Shown one piece after another: positions 35,884 through 43,690 of a DNA stretch of 51,973 nt (positions are counted from its first letter, which is position 1; every line of letters starts with the position of its first letter). The position numbers were made by a program, and so were the translations under genes. The stretch comes from an uncultured Planctomyces sp. GTDB taxonomy: Bacteria > Planctomycetota > Planctomycetia > Planctomycetales > Planctomycetaceae. Under the pieces are notes generated by a model that was not told the origin of the DNA, did no database searches, and worked only from the letters and a program-made list of their open reading frames with translations. The DNA lies in assembly GCA_937904325.1 (NCBI GenBank), contig CALGTK010000198.1, positions 1 to 51,973 of the forward strand, written 5' to 3'.

Positions 35884-36680
35884 GGTACATTGACCCGCAC
35901 ATTCACATGGTCTCGCGGACGACCGACGACTACCAGCGGATGGCTCAGGCTGGTTGCATCGCCGTAACCGAGCCCGCATTCTGGGCCGGGTTCGACCGCT
36001 CGTCGGCGCAGGGATTTTTTGATTACTTCCGACAACTCACTGAGTACGAACCAAAGCGAGCTGCTCAGTTTGGCATCAAACATTTCACGTGGCTCTGTAT
36101 CAATCCGAAGGAAGCCGACGATCCGGGCTTCGCTCGCGAAGTAATCGCGTTGATTCCCGACTTCCTGGAAAAGGAAACGGTTCTCGGTATCGGAGAAATT
36201 GGCCTGAACAAGAACACGAAGAACGAGTTGATCATTCTCGAAGAGCAAATCGCCCTCGCCGAGAAGTACAACCAGATGGTGCTTGTCCATACGCCGCATC
36301 TGGAAGATAAGCAGAAAGGCACCCGCATCATCATGGACGCGATCAGTGCCAGCTCGATCGAACCTGGCCGAGTGCTGATCGATCATGTCGAAGAACACAC
36401 GGTTTCGGAGGTTCTCGATCGAGGATTCTGGGCGGGGATGACGCTTTACCCGGATACAAAAGTTACTCCGCAACGAGCTGCTGACATCATTGAAATGTTT
36501 GGTACCGAGCGACTGTGGATGAACTCGGCCGGCGACTGGGGCTGCAGCGATCCTCTGGCTGTTCCCAAAGCGAGGCTAGAAATGGCAAAACGTGGCCACT
36601 CAGCAGAGACGATCGACCAGGTCACGTTTGGAAATCCGCAGACGTTTCTGGGTCAGTGCGAGAATTTCAAACTCGGCTAG
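35880..36680 (+). CDS. TatD-family metal-dependent hydrolase
   Basis: The 266-residue TIM-barrel hydrolase has metal ligands in His-x-His (Asp-Pro-His-Ile-His, H7 and H9). A Glu lies in Ile-Gly-Glu-Ile-Gly-Leu-Asn, and the His residues fall in Val-His-Thr-Pro-His and Ile-Asp-His-Val. An Asp follows in Ala-Gly-Asp-Trp-Gly. TatD proteins are often 3'-5' nucleases, but this branch, coupled to a small upstream gene, may act on another substrate. The start overlaps the upstream stop by four bases (ATGA). At the 3' end its TAG stop overlaps the convergent gene's stop within CTAG. Confidence 0.85.
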   Translation: MRYIDPHIHMVSRTTDDYQRMAQAGCIAVTEPAFWAGFDRSSAQGFFDYFRQLTEYEPKRAAQFGIKHFTWLCINPKEADDPGFAREVIALIPDFLEKETVLGIGEIGLNKNTKNELIILEEQIALAEKYNQMVLVHTPHLEDKQKGTRIIMDAISASSIEPGRVLIDHVEEHTVSEVLDRGFWAGMTLYPDTKVTPQRAADIIEMFGTERLWMNSAGDWGCSDPLAVPKARLEMAKRGHSAETIDQVTFGNPQTFLGQCENFKLG

Positions 36681-37357
36681 ACGTCGAGCAGGTCGAGCGT
36701 CTGCCAGAGGCTGGGGTCGCTGGCGAATGGAAATGCTGCGTCGACGGTCAGGCAGTGATCGCCGAGTTCTGAGTCTCGCAGCATTGCGTAGAAGGCGAGT
36801 TGCGAGGACTCGGCCGAGTCAAAACCGTTGAGGCACTCAGACGGCAGCCATGCTTCGAGTTTGTAACCATGCTTTGTTCGCTCCGACCGGCTTCTGAATG
36901 CGTCAGGTTGGAAGATCGGGGCGTCTTCTGCTGCGCGAGCGATTGGAATTTGTCGGACGACTGGTTCGAGGCCATCGTCGCCTCCGCCGTTGGGGAGCAG
37001 GCAGAAGTGATGGCACAGCCGGTTTGCTCGGTGAATCGTTGTCGTGTTGCGTGTGTTGATCCAAATCTGCACCGCGTCGGTCTCGTCAGGTCGTTCGATG
37101 TTGGACACCGCCGGGTGTTGTTTGCCGGTGACTTCGGCGGCGATTGCAAGCCCTTTTAGATTCCACGCGGCGGACAACTTTAGAGGCGACGGTCCTTCGT
37201 TGAGATCGCTGCCCGGCCAGAATAACCGACAGTCATCGGTTAATTTCAGAAGTTGCTTACCTTTTCGCGGAAGCGCGTCGATTCTCTGAAGGGGTAAGGA
37301 AAAACGAAAACTGAACGTGGCAGGGATGACAGAATTCATCAGCGAGTTCGCCTTCAT
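36677..37357 (-). CDS. CBM9-like carbohydrate-binding domain protein
   Basis: The 226-residue protein shows the pattern of CBM9-like or DOMON-type domains: Phe-Ser-Phe-Arg-Phe-Ser-Leu, Trp-Asn-Leu-Lys-Gly-Leu-Ala-Ile-Ala, and Asp-Ala-Val-Gln-Ile-Trp-Ile-Asn-Thr-Arg-Asn-Thr. His-Arg-Ala-Asn-Arg-Leu-Cys-His-His-Phe, Tyr-Lys-Leu-Glu-Ala-Trp-Leu-Pro and Phe-Tyr-Ala-Met-Leu-Arg-Asp follow. No signal peptide is evident, which is unusual for a sugar-binding module. It begins directly after the hisH stop and is probably cotranscribed with it. Its stop overlaps the TatD-like stop at CTAG. Confidence 0.68.
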   Translation of the reverse strand: MKANSLMNSVIPATFSFRFSLPLQRIDALPRKGKQLLKLTDDCRLFWPGSDLNEGPSPLKLSAAWNLKGLAIAAEVTGKQHPAVSNIERPDETDAVQIWINTRNTTTIHRANRLCHHFCLLPNGGGDDGLEPVVRQIPIARAAEDAPIFQPDAFRSRSERTKHGYKLEAWLPSECLNGFDSAESSQLAFYAMLRDSELGDHCLTVDAAFPFASDPSLWQTLDLLDV

Positions 37358-37963
37358 CTACAGAGTTGCAAAGTTCTTCAGCAGACGAAGGCCGACACTC
37401 TGGCTCTTTTCCGGGTGGAACTGTGTCGCAAACAGATTGCCTCGCGCGATGGACGAACAGAAGTCCGTTCCGTGATTCGTCGACGTCGCGACGACCGAAT
37501 TGTCGTCCGGCACGACGTAGTAACCATGTACGAAGTAGACGTGTGAGTCTTCAGGAATTCCTTTGAGCAATGGCGAGCCGCTGGTGGTCTGCAGCGAATT
37601 CCAACCCATGTGCGGTATCTTCAGGTCGGGTTGCTCGTCAAAGCGGATCACTTTGCCAGGGATGACTCCCAGGCCTTCGAATTCGCCGTCTTCGTAACTG
37701 ACGTCTAAAAGAAGCTGCAGTCCGAGACAGATTCCCAGGAATGGTCGGTCAGCGGCGATGTGATCCTGAATCGGGCCGACCATGTCCTGATCTTTCAGGT
37801 GGCTGATGGCGTCTCGAAACGCTCCAACACCCGGCAGTACAAGCTTTTGCGCGTCAGCAATTTCGCTGGCTCTCGTGCAGACGGTGGCTTTGACGCCGAG
37901 TTTCTCGAAAGCCTTCTGTACACTGCGAAGGTTGCCCATTCCGTAATCAATGATGTGAATCAT
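37358..37963 (-). CDS. hisH: Imidazole glycerol phosphate synthase glutaminase subunit HisH
   Basis: HisH releases ammonia from glutamine for HisF in histidine synthesis. The 201-residue class I glutamine amidotransferase has the nucleophile Cys79 in Gly-Ile-Cys-Leu-Gly-Leu and the His-Glu pair in Gln-Phe-His-Pro-Glu-Lys-Ser (H183, E185). The oxyanion strand Gly-Val-Gly-Ala-Phe is present. I chose the ATG at 37963 (Met-Ile-His-Ile-Ile-Asp-Tyr-Gly), the canonical HisH start; the frame stays open for 46 codons upstream without homology. The partner hisF and other his genes are absent here. A 328-base gap to the divergent gene at 38292 may hold promoters, but none is clear. Confidence 0.95.
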   Translation of the reverse strand: MIHIIDYGMGNLRSVQKAFEKLGVKATVCTRASEIADAQKLVLPGVGAFRDAISHLKDQDMVGPIQDHIAADRPFLGICLGLQLLLDVSYEDGEFEGLGVIPGKVIRFDEQPDLKIPHMGWNSLQTTSGSPLLKGIPEDSHVYFVHGYYVVPDDNSVVATSTNHGTDFCSSIARGNLFATQFHPEKSQSVGLRLLKNFATL

Positions 37964-38291
37964 CAGCCGTTTTCGTCGCAAAATCTGGGTGAGGAGCGGT
38001 CCCCAGGGATGACACCGGTTTCCATCGGGAGTTCGCCGTCTGATAGAACTTGAGAAGTTGCGACGAGTATCGTGAGGCATTCCGGCCAACGCAAGGACCA
38101 CTGGATGGGTCAGGTCTGGCCTCGCTGGGAATCACGAATGCTGCTGTCTAAGATGAAAATCCAGTCCTGCCTCTAATAGTCCCGCCAGGGATTCTGACGC
38201 GACGGTTCTGCTGTTCCGGCTTTTTCGTCGAAAATGGTGGCAACCGACTCCGCTGTCCACCAACTCACAGATTTTTCGGAGCCTTTTCCCT
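37964..38291. other. 328-base divergent gap, no feature recognised
   Basis: This lies between hisH (minus) and the secreted gene at 38292 (plus). I find no clear promoter hexamers, hairpin or repeat; GGAG about ten bases before 38292 is the likely ribosome site of that gene. Confidence 0.4.
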
Positions 38292-38975
38292 ATGACAATT
38301 CGAATTCTGCTGACCGTTGCGCTGTTGATGCCCGTGTTTGCGTTGCGGGGAACAGCCGCTGCTGATGACCACCAGTTGAAGACTGTTAAGGAAGTTCCCG
38401 GGGGGCTCTCACCAGAAATCGAAAAGCTGATCGATGCGGCCGGCCATCAGATTCATGGCGAAGATGGAGCCGTCGTCGAACTGTGGCTGCTCAAGAGTCT
38501 GCCGATCAAAGCGAAGTTCAAGTCGAGTGCCTCGCAATTGTACCCATTCACGCCGGGCCAGCTTCTGGGAGCGATGCGAGTTCCCAAGGGTGCTGAGTAC
38601 ACCGATTTTCGAGATCAGGACATCGCCCCAGGAACCTACACGTTGCGATACGGCCTGCAGCCTGAGGATGGAAACCACCTTGGCACCAGCGATACCGCTG
38701 ACTTCATTCTTGCGCTGCCCGCGAAGTACGACACGAAGCCGGCCACGATCGAAGACTTCTACGAGCTTTCCGAACGAAGCGGCAAAGCCGCTGGCTCGAC
38801 TCATCCAGCGATCTTTTCATTGCTCGATCCCAAAGAGGCTGGCAAGGGATTGAAGCTTGATGAGGATGAGTCCGCCGAAGACTGGATCCTGACTTTTACC
38901 GCAAAAGGTGACGTCAAAGGCAAGGCGAAGGAAGTCAGAATCCGACTGGTCGTCATCGGTGAATCTGAGGCTTAA
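38292..38975 (+). CDS. Secreted protein of unknown function, first gene of a three-gene operon
   Basis: The 227-residue protein has a signal peptide ending near Thr-Ala-Ala-Ala-Asp (about residues 1-24). The mature part is mixed beta/alpha, with Gly-Thr-Tyr-Thr-Leu-Arg-Tyr-Gly-Leu-Gln-Pro-Glu-Asp-Gly-Asn-His (about 116-131) as the most distinctive block. A Lys/Glu-rich C terminus ends in Arg-Leu-Val-Val-Ile-Gly. The Gln-Pro-Glu-Asp-Gly-Asn-His block recalls other secreted unknowns of planctomycetes, but I cannot name the family. A gap of two bases separates it from the next gene. Confidence 0.72.
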   Translation: MTIRILLTVALLMPVFALRGTAAADDHQLKTVKEVPGGLSPEIEKLIDAAGHQIHGEDGAVVELWLLKSLPIKAKFKSSASQLYPFTPGQLLGAMRVPKGAEYTDFRDQDIAPGTYTLRYGLQPEDGNHLGTSDTADFILALPAKYDTKPATIEDFYELSERSGKAAGSTHPAIFSLLDPKEAGKGLKLDEDESAEDWILTFTAKGDVKGKAKEVRIRLVVIGESEA

Positions 38976-38977
38976 AC

Positions 38978-39628
38978 ATGGCACTCCGCTCTGCATCGCA
39001 AATCATGATTAGACTGTTTGTGGTCGTGGTCTGCGCTGTGGCGACGTGGTTGTGTTCATTCGGATTTGCTGACGAAGCGGCTCCTGAGTCGAAGCCCGTT
39101 GCGGTGAAGAAGCCCGTTGCCGTGAAATCGTCGAAGAAAATTGAGCTTCGTAAAGAATTGTTTGCCGGCACGGTCATGCTTCTGCAGGACGCTCTCAAAA
39201 AGCGAGACATCAAAGTTGCGGATGAGATGAAACTTCAGGCTGTCCTCGAAACGAAGTCCGGTGAGCTGATTCCGATCGCCGCGGACTGGCGTGGTCGAGC
39301 GTTCTTTCAGGATCAGAAACTGCGGGATCGGCCAGTTGAAATCGTTGGTTATCGGCGGCCGGGCGTTCCGTACCTGCAGGCCTTGGTTGTTTACTTCTTC
39401 AACAGGAAGGGCGAACGCGAAGAGTTTGACTACTGGTGCGACATCTGCGCGATTCCGATGTACGAGATCAAAGACTGCGAATGCTGCCAGGGTCCGAGCC
39501 GTCATCGTTACCGTCCTGCGAAGCTCCCGGATTATCTCTTCCGACAGAAAGCGGCAAAGAAGCCGTCTCCGAAGGTCCAGGCAATATCGACAGAAAAACC
39601 TTTGAGCCCGAAGAAGCTGGCTCCATGA
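38978..39628 (+). CDS. Secreted protein with a five-cysteine cluster, second gene of the operon
   Basis: This 216-residue protein has a signal peptide (about residues 1-31). A Lys/Val-rich linker includes a duplicated Pro-Val-Ala-Val-Lys. A beta-rich domain follows, and then a cysteine cluster in a 17-residue span: C154, C157, C167, C169 and C170 (Cys-x2-Cys, then Cys-x-Cys-Cys). The spacing suggests a metal site or disulfides; this is inference. The tail is Lys/Pro-rich. The stop at 39626-39628 overlaps the next start as ATGA. I recognise no family. Confidence 0.68.
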   Translation: MALRSASQIMIRLFVVVVCAVATWLCSFGFADEAAPESKPVAVKKPVAVKSSKKIELRKELFAGTVMLLQDALKKRDIKVADEMKLQAVLETKSGELIPIAADWRGRAFFQDQKLRDRPVEIVGYRRPGVPYLQALVVYFFNRKGEREEFDYWCDICAIPMYEIKDCECCQGPSRHRYRPAKLPDYLFRQKAAKKPSPKVQAISTEKPLSPKKLAP

Positions 39629-40575
39629 GTGCTTCTTCGGAACCGTATCTTGTTCGTCTGGCTGAGCGGCTGGCGAATGGCCTGTCGCAAATGGAAGAGC
39701 CGCGTCGCGAGCAGCATCGATCATTCATTCTGTCGTGCCAGCAGAGCGACGGTGGGTTTGGCGGCCGCGAGGGCGACTCCGACCTCTACTATACCAGCTT
39801 TGCGGTGCGGGCTCTCGGCATGCTCGGCGGTATGACCGCGGACGAGGCAAAGTCGATCGGGGCGTACCTTGCCACGTACGACTGGCGGGACCTGGGCGTT
39901 ATCGATCTGATGAACTGGCTTTACACCGCGCTGGCTGTGCAGGTTTTCGGCGGCGGTGATCTGCTGGAAAACGAAGGTGCCGACTGGCCGGAACAGATTG
40001 CTCAGAAACTTGAGAAGGTGCGCACCGCTGACGGCGGCTATGCCAAGTCAGAAGAAGGCGCTGCCGGCAGTACGTATCACTCGTTTCTCGTAACGCTGAC
40101 TTATGAACTACTCGGCAAGGCTCCGCCGCGACCGAACAAATTGATTCAGTTTATTTATGACCGGCAGCGTGACGATGGAGGCTTCGTCGAGATCGCTCCG
40201 ATGAAAAACAGCGGTACGAATCCCACGGCAGCGGCGGTCGGTTTGATGTCGATTGTTGGCGGCCTCGACAAGGAACTCTGCGAGGACATCCGAGACTTTC
40301 TGAAGGAAACATGGAGCTCAGAAGGCGCATTTCAGGCCAACAAACGAATCGCTTTTGCGGATGGTCTGTCGACATTCACGGGCCTGCTGACAGTTCAGGA
40401 TTTGAACATCACGAATCTGGCCAGCCAGGCGATGATCGAACAGTTCATCGCTCACGAACTGGAGTTTCCGACCGGCGGATTCCGTGGAGCCGCCTGGGAC
40501 GACCAGGCCGACGTCGAGTACTCATTTTACGGGCTGGGATGTCTGGCATTGATCTGGTCGCAGGCGGATGCCTGA
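39625..40575 (+). CDS. Prenyltransferase/squalene-cyclase repeat protein, protein-prenyltransferase beta-like
   Basis: The 316-residue protein is an alpha/alpha-barrel repeat protein with five or more units, each opening with Gly-Gly-Phe or Gly-Gly-Tyr. Examples are Asp-Gly-Gly-Phe-Gly-Gly-Arg, Asp-Gly-Gly-Tyr-Ala-Lys and Thr-Gly-Gly-Phe-Arg-Gly. Each ends in an aromatic/hydrophobic helix such as Tyr-Tyr-Thr-Ser-Phe-Ala-Val-Arg-Ala-Leu. Overall it resembles the beta subunit of protein geranylgeranyltransferases. The zinc ligands of those enzymes (Asp, Cys, His) do not look preserved. Where Cys is expected I read Leu, and where His is expected Tyr. The cyclase motif DxDD is absent. No signal peptide is visible, so it may act inside the cell, unlike its operon partners. 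The ATG at 39625 overlaps the upstream stop and is preferred over a frame from 39436. Confidence 0.78.
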   Translation: MSASSEPYLVRLAERLANGLSQMEEPRREQHRSFILSCQQSDGGFGGREGDSDLYYTSFAVRALGMLGGMTADEAKSIGAYLATYDWRDLGVIDLMNWLYTALAVQVFGGGDLLENEGADWPEQIAQKLEKVRTADGGYAKSEEGAAGSTYHSFLVTLTYELLGKAPPRPNKLIQFIYDRQRDDGGFVEIAPMKNSGTNPTAAAVGLMSIVGGLDKELCEDIRDFLKETWSSEGAFQANKRIAFADGLSTFTGLLTVQDLNITNLASQAMIEQFIAHELEFPTGGFRGAAWDDQADVEYSFYGLGCLALIWSQADA

Positions 40576-40651
40576 GGCGCGTTCTGCTCGTTGATTTATG
40601 CGTGAGTGAGAATTATGGTGGACGGGCATTTCCGCTTGATCGACTGATAAT

Positions 40652-40670
40652 CGAGGCTCAAAACGCCTCG
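40652..40670 (+). other. Hairpin in the 150-base gap before the ABC importer operon
   Basis: CGAGGC and GCCTCG pair around a 7-base loop between the prenyltransferase-like gene and the binding-protein gene. There is no T tract. It could end the upstream operon or lie in the leader of the downstream one. Confidence 0.28.
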
Positions 40671-40725
40671 TCGCACGATTCAACCCGGCCGCACCTCGTG
40701 CTGCCATTTTCGGAGTCACTGTCTG

Positions 40726-41895
40726 ATGAAGAATCTTTCTCTCTTTGCAGTTCTGGCGGCGGTGTCGCTGACATTCTACGGTTGCACGAATTCGTCTGAT
40801 CCCGGCTCAACGGGAGGAGCAGGCGGGGAATCAACGGTCAGTGCGGATGCTCCCAAAGTTGCCTACGTCACAAACGGGATCGCTTCGTTCTGGGATATCG
40901 CCGAAAAAGGAGCGATGGACGGCGGCAAAGAATTTGACGCCAACGTCATCGTCAAGATGCCGGCGAATGGTGTGGAAGATCAGAAGCGAATGTGTCAGGA
41001 CCTGCTGGCTCAGGGCATCAAAGGTATCGCGATCAGTCCGATCGATCCGGACAATCAGGGAGACCTGCTGGATGAAATCGCCTCGCACACAAATCTGATT
41101 ACGCAGGATTCGGACGCCCCTGACAGCAAACGGCTTTGCTACATCGGCATGGATAATTACACCGCCGGTCGGATGTGTGGAAAGCTCGTAAAAGAAGCCA
41201 TGCCCGAAGGCGGATCGGTCATCATCCTCGTTGGTCGACTTGCTCAGGAGAACGCAAAACTGCGCCGCCAGGGAACGATCGATGAAATTCTTGATCGTAG
41301 CGAAGACCGCACCCGCTACGATGATCCGAACGACGGCGAAATCAAAGGCGAGAAGTACACCATCCTTGATACTCGAACCGATGGCTTCGACTTCGGAAAA
41401 TGTAAAGACAACGCTCAGGACGCTATTGCCAAGTACGAAGACCTCGGCTGCATGGTTGGCCTGTTCGCTTACAATCCCCCGCTCATTCTGGAAGCTGTAC
41501 GAGAAGCTGGCAAAGTCGGAAAGATCAAGATCGTTTCCTTCGATGAAGATGAGCGTTCACTGCAGGCTATCCAGGACGGTGAGATGTACGGCACCACGGT
41601 TCAGGATCCTTACAACTACGGTCACAAGTCGGTCGAGATTCTCGCTGCACTTGCTCGTGGCGACAGGTCGATCATACCGGAAGGCGGAGTGATCAATATA
41701 CCAGCCAGAAATATTCGCAAAGACAACGTCGGCGAATTCTGGGCCGAACTGAAACGCCTGACCGCGAAGGAAGCTCCGGTTGAAGAAGAAACTGCTGAAG
41801 AACCCGCTGCCTCGGATGAAGAAGCCGAGACCGCTGAAGGAGAACCAGCGGCCGAAGAAGCACCTGCAGAGGCGGGCGAAGCGGCGACTGAATAA
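40726..41895 (+). CDS. Sugar-type ABC transporter substrate-binding lipoprotein
   Basis: This 389-residue protein is a periplasmic binding protein of the ribose/galactose (RbsB-like) family. The leader ends at a lipobox-like Phe-Tyr-Gly-Cys (Cys20). The first lobe has Ala-Tyr-Val-Thr-Asn-Gly-Ile-Ala and Asp-Gly-Gly-Lys-Glu. The hinge region has Ile-Ala-Ile-Ser-Pro-Ile-Asp-Pro-Asp-Asn, and the second lobe has Val-Gly-Leu-Phe-Ala-Tyr-Asn and Val-Ser-Phe-Asp-Glu-Asp. The last roughly 45 residues form an acidic Glu/Ala/Pro tail that is not part of the family fold. The ligand cannot be read from sequence. The ATPase and permease genes follow. A 41-bp palindrome lies just after the stop. Confidence 0.9.
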   Translation: MKNLSLFAVLAAVSLTFYGCTNSSDPGSTGGAGGESTVSADAPKVAYVTNGIASFWDIAEKGAMDGGKEFDANVIVKMPANGVEDQKRMCQDLLAQGIKGIAISPIDPDNQGDLLDEIASHTNLITQDSDAPDSKRLCYIGMDNYTAGRMCGKLVKEAMPEGGSVIILVGRLAQENAKLRRQGTIDEILDRSEDRTRYDDPNDGEIKGEKYTILDTRTDGFDFGKCKDNAQDAIAKYEDLGCMVGLFAYNPPLILEAVREAGKVGKIKIVSFDEDERSLQAIQDGEMYGTTVQDPYNYGHKSVEILAALARGDRSIIPEGGVINIPARNIRKDNVGEFWAELKRLTAKEAPVEEETAEEPAASDEEAETAEGEPAAEEAPAEAGEAATE

Positions 41896-41908
41896 GCAGC
41901 GAATCGGC

Positions 41909-41949
41909 ACGGCGGTAGTTTGTAAAGTAACTTTACAAACTGCCGCCGT
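41909..41949. repeat. Near-perfect 41-bp palindrome between binding protein and ATPase genes
   Basis: The 20-base arms at 41909-41928 and 41930-41949 are complementary with one G/T exception. The centre GTAAAGTAACTTTAC is itself palindromic. It starts 14 bases after the stop at 41895 and 159 bases before the ATPase start. It could be a transcription terminator or processing site that lets more binding protein than transporter be made, or an operator. No T tract follows. Confidence 0.8.
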
Positions 41950-42107
41950 CACCTTATCTTCAATTACTCATCGCTACAGACGGAGCCGCTCGCTGCGATT
42001 CGGACATTCAATCTGAACTTCGTTGACGCAGAGCGACATGGATGCCGGACCGACCGCAGAACACTTTTTGTATTCTGCATCAGCTTCGAAACAGATTACG
42101 ACCATCC

Positions 42108-43631
42108 ATGACCGACTCTCCACAACATCCGCTGCTTGAAGTCCGTGACGTCACGAAGGGCTTCCCTGGAGTCATTGCACTTAGCCGCGTCAATCTGACG
42201 CTTGGCCACAGCGAAGTTCTGGCGTTGATCGGTGAAAACGGGGCCGGTAAGAGCACGCTGATGAAAATTCTGGCGGGTGTGCAGGAGCCGGATTCAGGAC
42301 AGTTGCTGATTGATGGCAACCCCGTTCGCATCGACTCCGTCCAGTCTGCTTTTGATCACGGCGTTGCACTTATTCATCAGGAACTGAACCTGTCCGACAA
42401 TCTCGACGTCGGAGCCAATATCTTTCTCGGACGGGAACCAAAGAAAAACGGTCTGATCGACAAAGCAAAAATTCGCGAAGACTCGCGAGACTTACTGGCA
42501 AGAGTTGGTCTGAACGTGTCTCCTGATACGATCGTTGAGCGATTGCCCATTGGCCAGCAACAGCTTGTCGAGATTGCTCGGGCGCTGTCTGTAAACGCTC
42601 GCGTGCTGATCATGGACGAGCCGACGTCCAGCCTGTCGGCTCATGAAGCCGAGACACTATTCAAGGTTGTCAATGATCTGCGCAGCAAAGGTGTCAGCAT
42701 TATCTACATTTCGCATCGCCTTAGTGAAGTCAGAGAACTGGCTGATCGCGTCACAGTTTTCCGAGATGGAGAAAATGCTGGTGATCTAGGCCGAGACGAA
42801 ATCAGTCACGATCGCATGGTCCAACTGATGGTTGGTCGTGACGTTTCGCAGTTCTACGTCAGAAAGCCACACTCGCCAGGCGAGGTCGTACTTGAGGTCA
42901 AGGATCTGGTTACACCAGCAAATCCTGGCCACAAGCTGAATTTCGCGATCCGGGCAGGAGAGATTGTCGGCGTGGCTGGACTGGTCGGTGCCGGTCGGAC
43001 CGAAACACTTCAGGTATTATTCGGCGTTGAGCCGGCAGTCGCCGGCACGATTGAGGTCAGTGGAAAAACCATTCAGATTAAAAGTCCAATCGACGCGATC
43101 CAGGCGGGACTGGCACTGGTCCCTGAAGACCGAAAGTTGCAAGGGCTGGTTCTTGAAATGGCTGTCCGTACAAACGTTGGCCTGGCCGGATTAAAGCGAA
43201 ATCAGAAGAAGCTCGGATTTCTGAACTCACCGCAGGAAGGCGCCTGCACGACTGAGATGATCAGCAAGCTGCGGATCAAGACTCCGAACGAACAACAGGT
43301 CGTGCAGTACCTGTCCGGCGGCAACCAGCAGAAGGTCGTTCTTGGAAAGTGGTTATCTTTGAATCCGAAGGTGTTGCTGCTGGACGAGCCGACTCGTGGC
43401 ATCGACGTCGGCGCGAAGCAGGAAATCTATCGCCTCATGGAAGAGTTGGCCGAGCAAGGCATGGCCATCCTGTTTGTCAGCAGCGAAATGGAAGAAATCC
43501 TCGGCATGTCGGATCACACGCTGGTCATGCACGAAGGCAGAATCACAGGCAAGCTGTCTCGTGAAGAAATCAGCGAAGAAGCAGTCATGCAACTGGCGAC
43601 AGGCAACGTCCGAGAGGAATCGGTTGCTTAG
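42108..43631 (+). CDS. Sugar-type ABC transporter double ATPase, RbsA/MglA-like
   Basis: The 507-residue protein has two fused nucleotide-binding domains, as in RbsA. The first has Walker [10 protein letters not shown] (residues 42-50) and a Walker B [10 protein letters not shown]. The second has a divergent Walker A-like Gly-Leu-Val-Gly-Ala-Gly-Arg-Thr, the signature Leu-Ser-Gly-Gly-Asn-Gln-Gln-Lys, and [13 protein letters not shown]. The second Walker A is poor, as usual in this family. I chose the ATG at 42108 because the frame upstream to 42042 has no homology. It is the second gene of the importer operon. Confidence 0.94.
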   Translation: MTDSPQHPLLEVRDVTKGFPGVIALSRVNLTLGHSEVLALIGENGAGKSTLMKILAGVQEPDSGQLLIDGNPVRIDSVQSAFDHGVALIHQELNLSDNLDVGANIFLGREPKKNGLIDKAKIREDSRDLLARVGLNVSPDTIVERLPIGQQQLVEIARALSVNARVLIMDEPTSSLSAHEAETLFKVVNDLRSKGVSIIYISHRLSEVRELADRVTVFRDGENAGDLGRDEISHDRMVQLMVGRDVSQFYVRKPHSPGEVVLEVKDLVTPANPGHKLNFAIRAGEIVGVAGLVGAGRTETLQVLFGVEPAVAGTIEVSGKTIQIKSPIDAIQAGLALVPEDRKLQGLVLEMAVRTNVGLAGLKRNQKKLGFLNSPQEGACTTEMISKLRIKTPNEQQVVQYLSGGNQQKVVLGKWLSLNPKVLLLDEPTRGIDVGAKQEIYRLMEELAEQGMAILFVSSEMEEILGMSDHTLVMHEGRITGKLSREEISEEAVMQLATGNVREESVA

Positions 43632-43690
43632 GCCGAGCAGCCTCTACGAATCACTGATCCGGCAATTCACTTAGCATTATTGATATTACG

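Noticed and set aside
38221-38270. A possible second copy of the GGTGGACA-type palindrome near 38.25 kb
   Set aside because: Only a short CTGTCCACCAAC-like match is present; the arms do not pair over any length, so it is not the same element.
39436-39624. An N-terminal extension of the prenyltransferase-like gene into the preceding gene
   Set aside because: It overlaps the upstream coding sequence by about 190 bases in another frame; the ATGA overlap at 39625 is the natural start.
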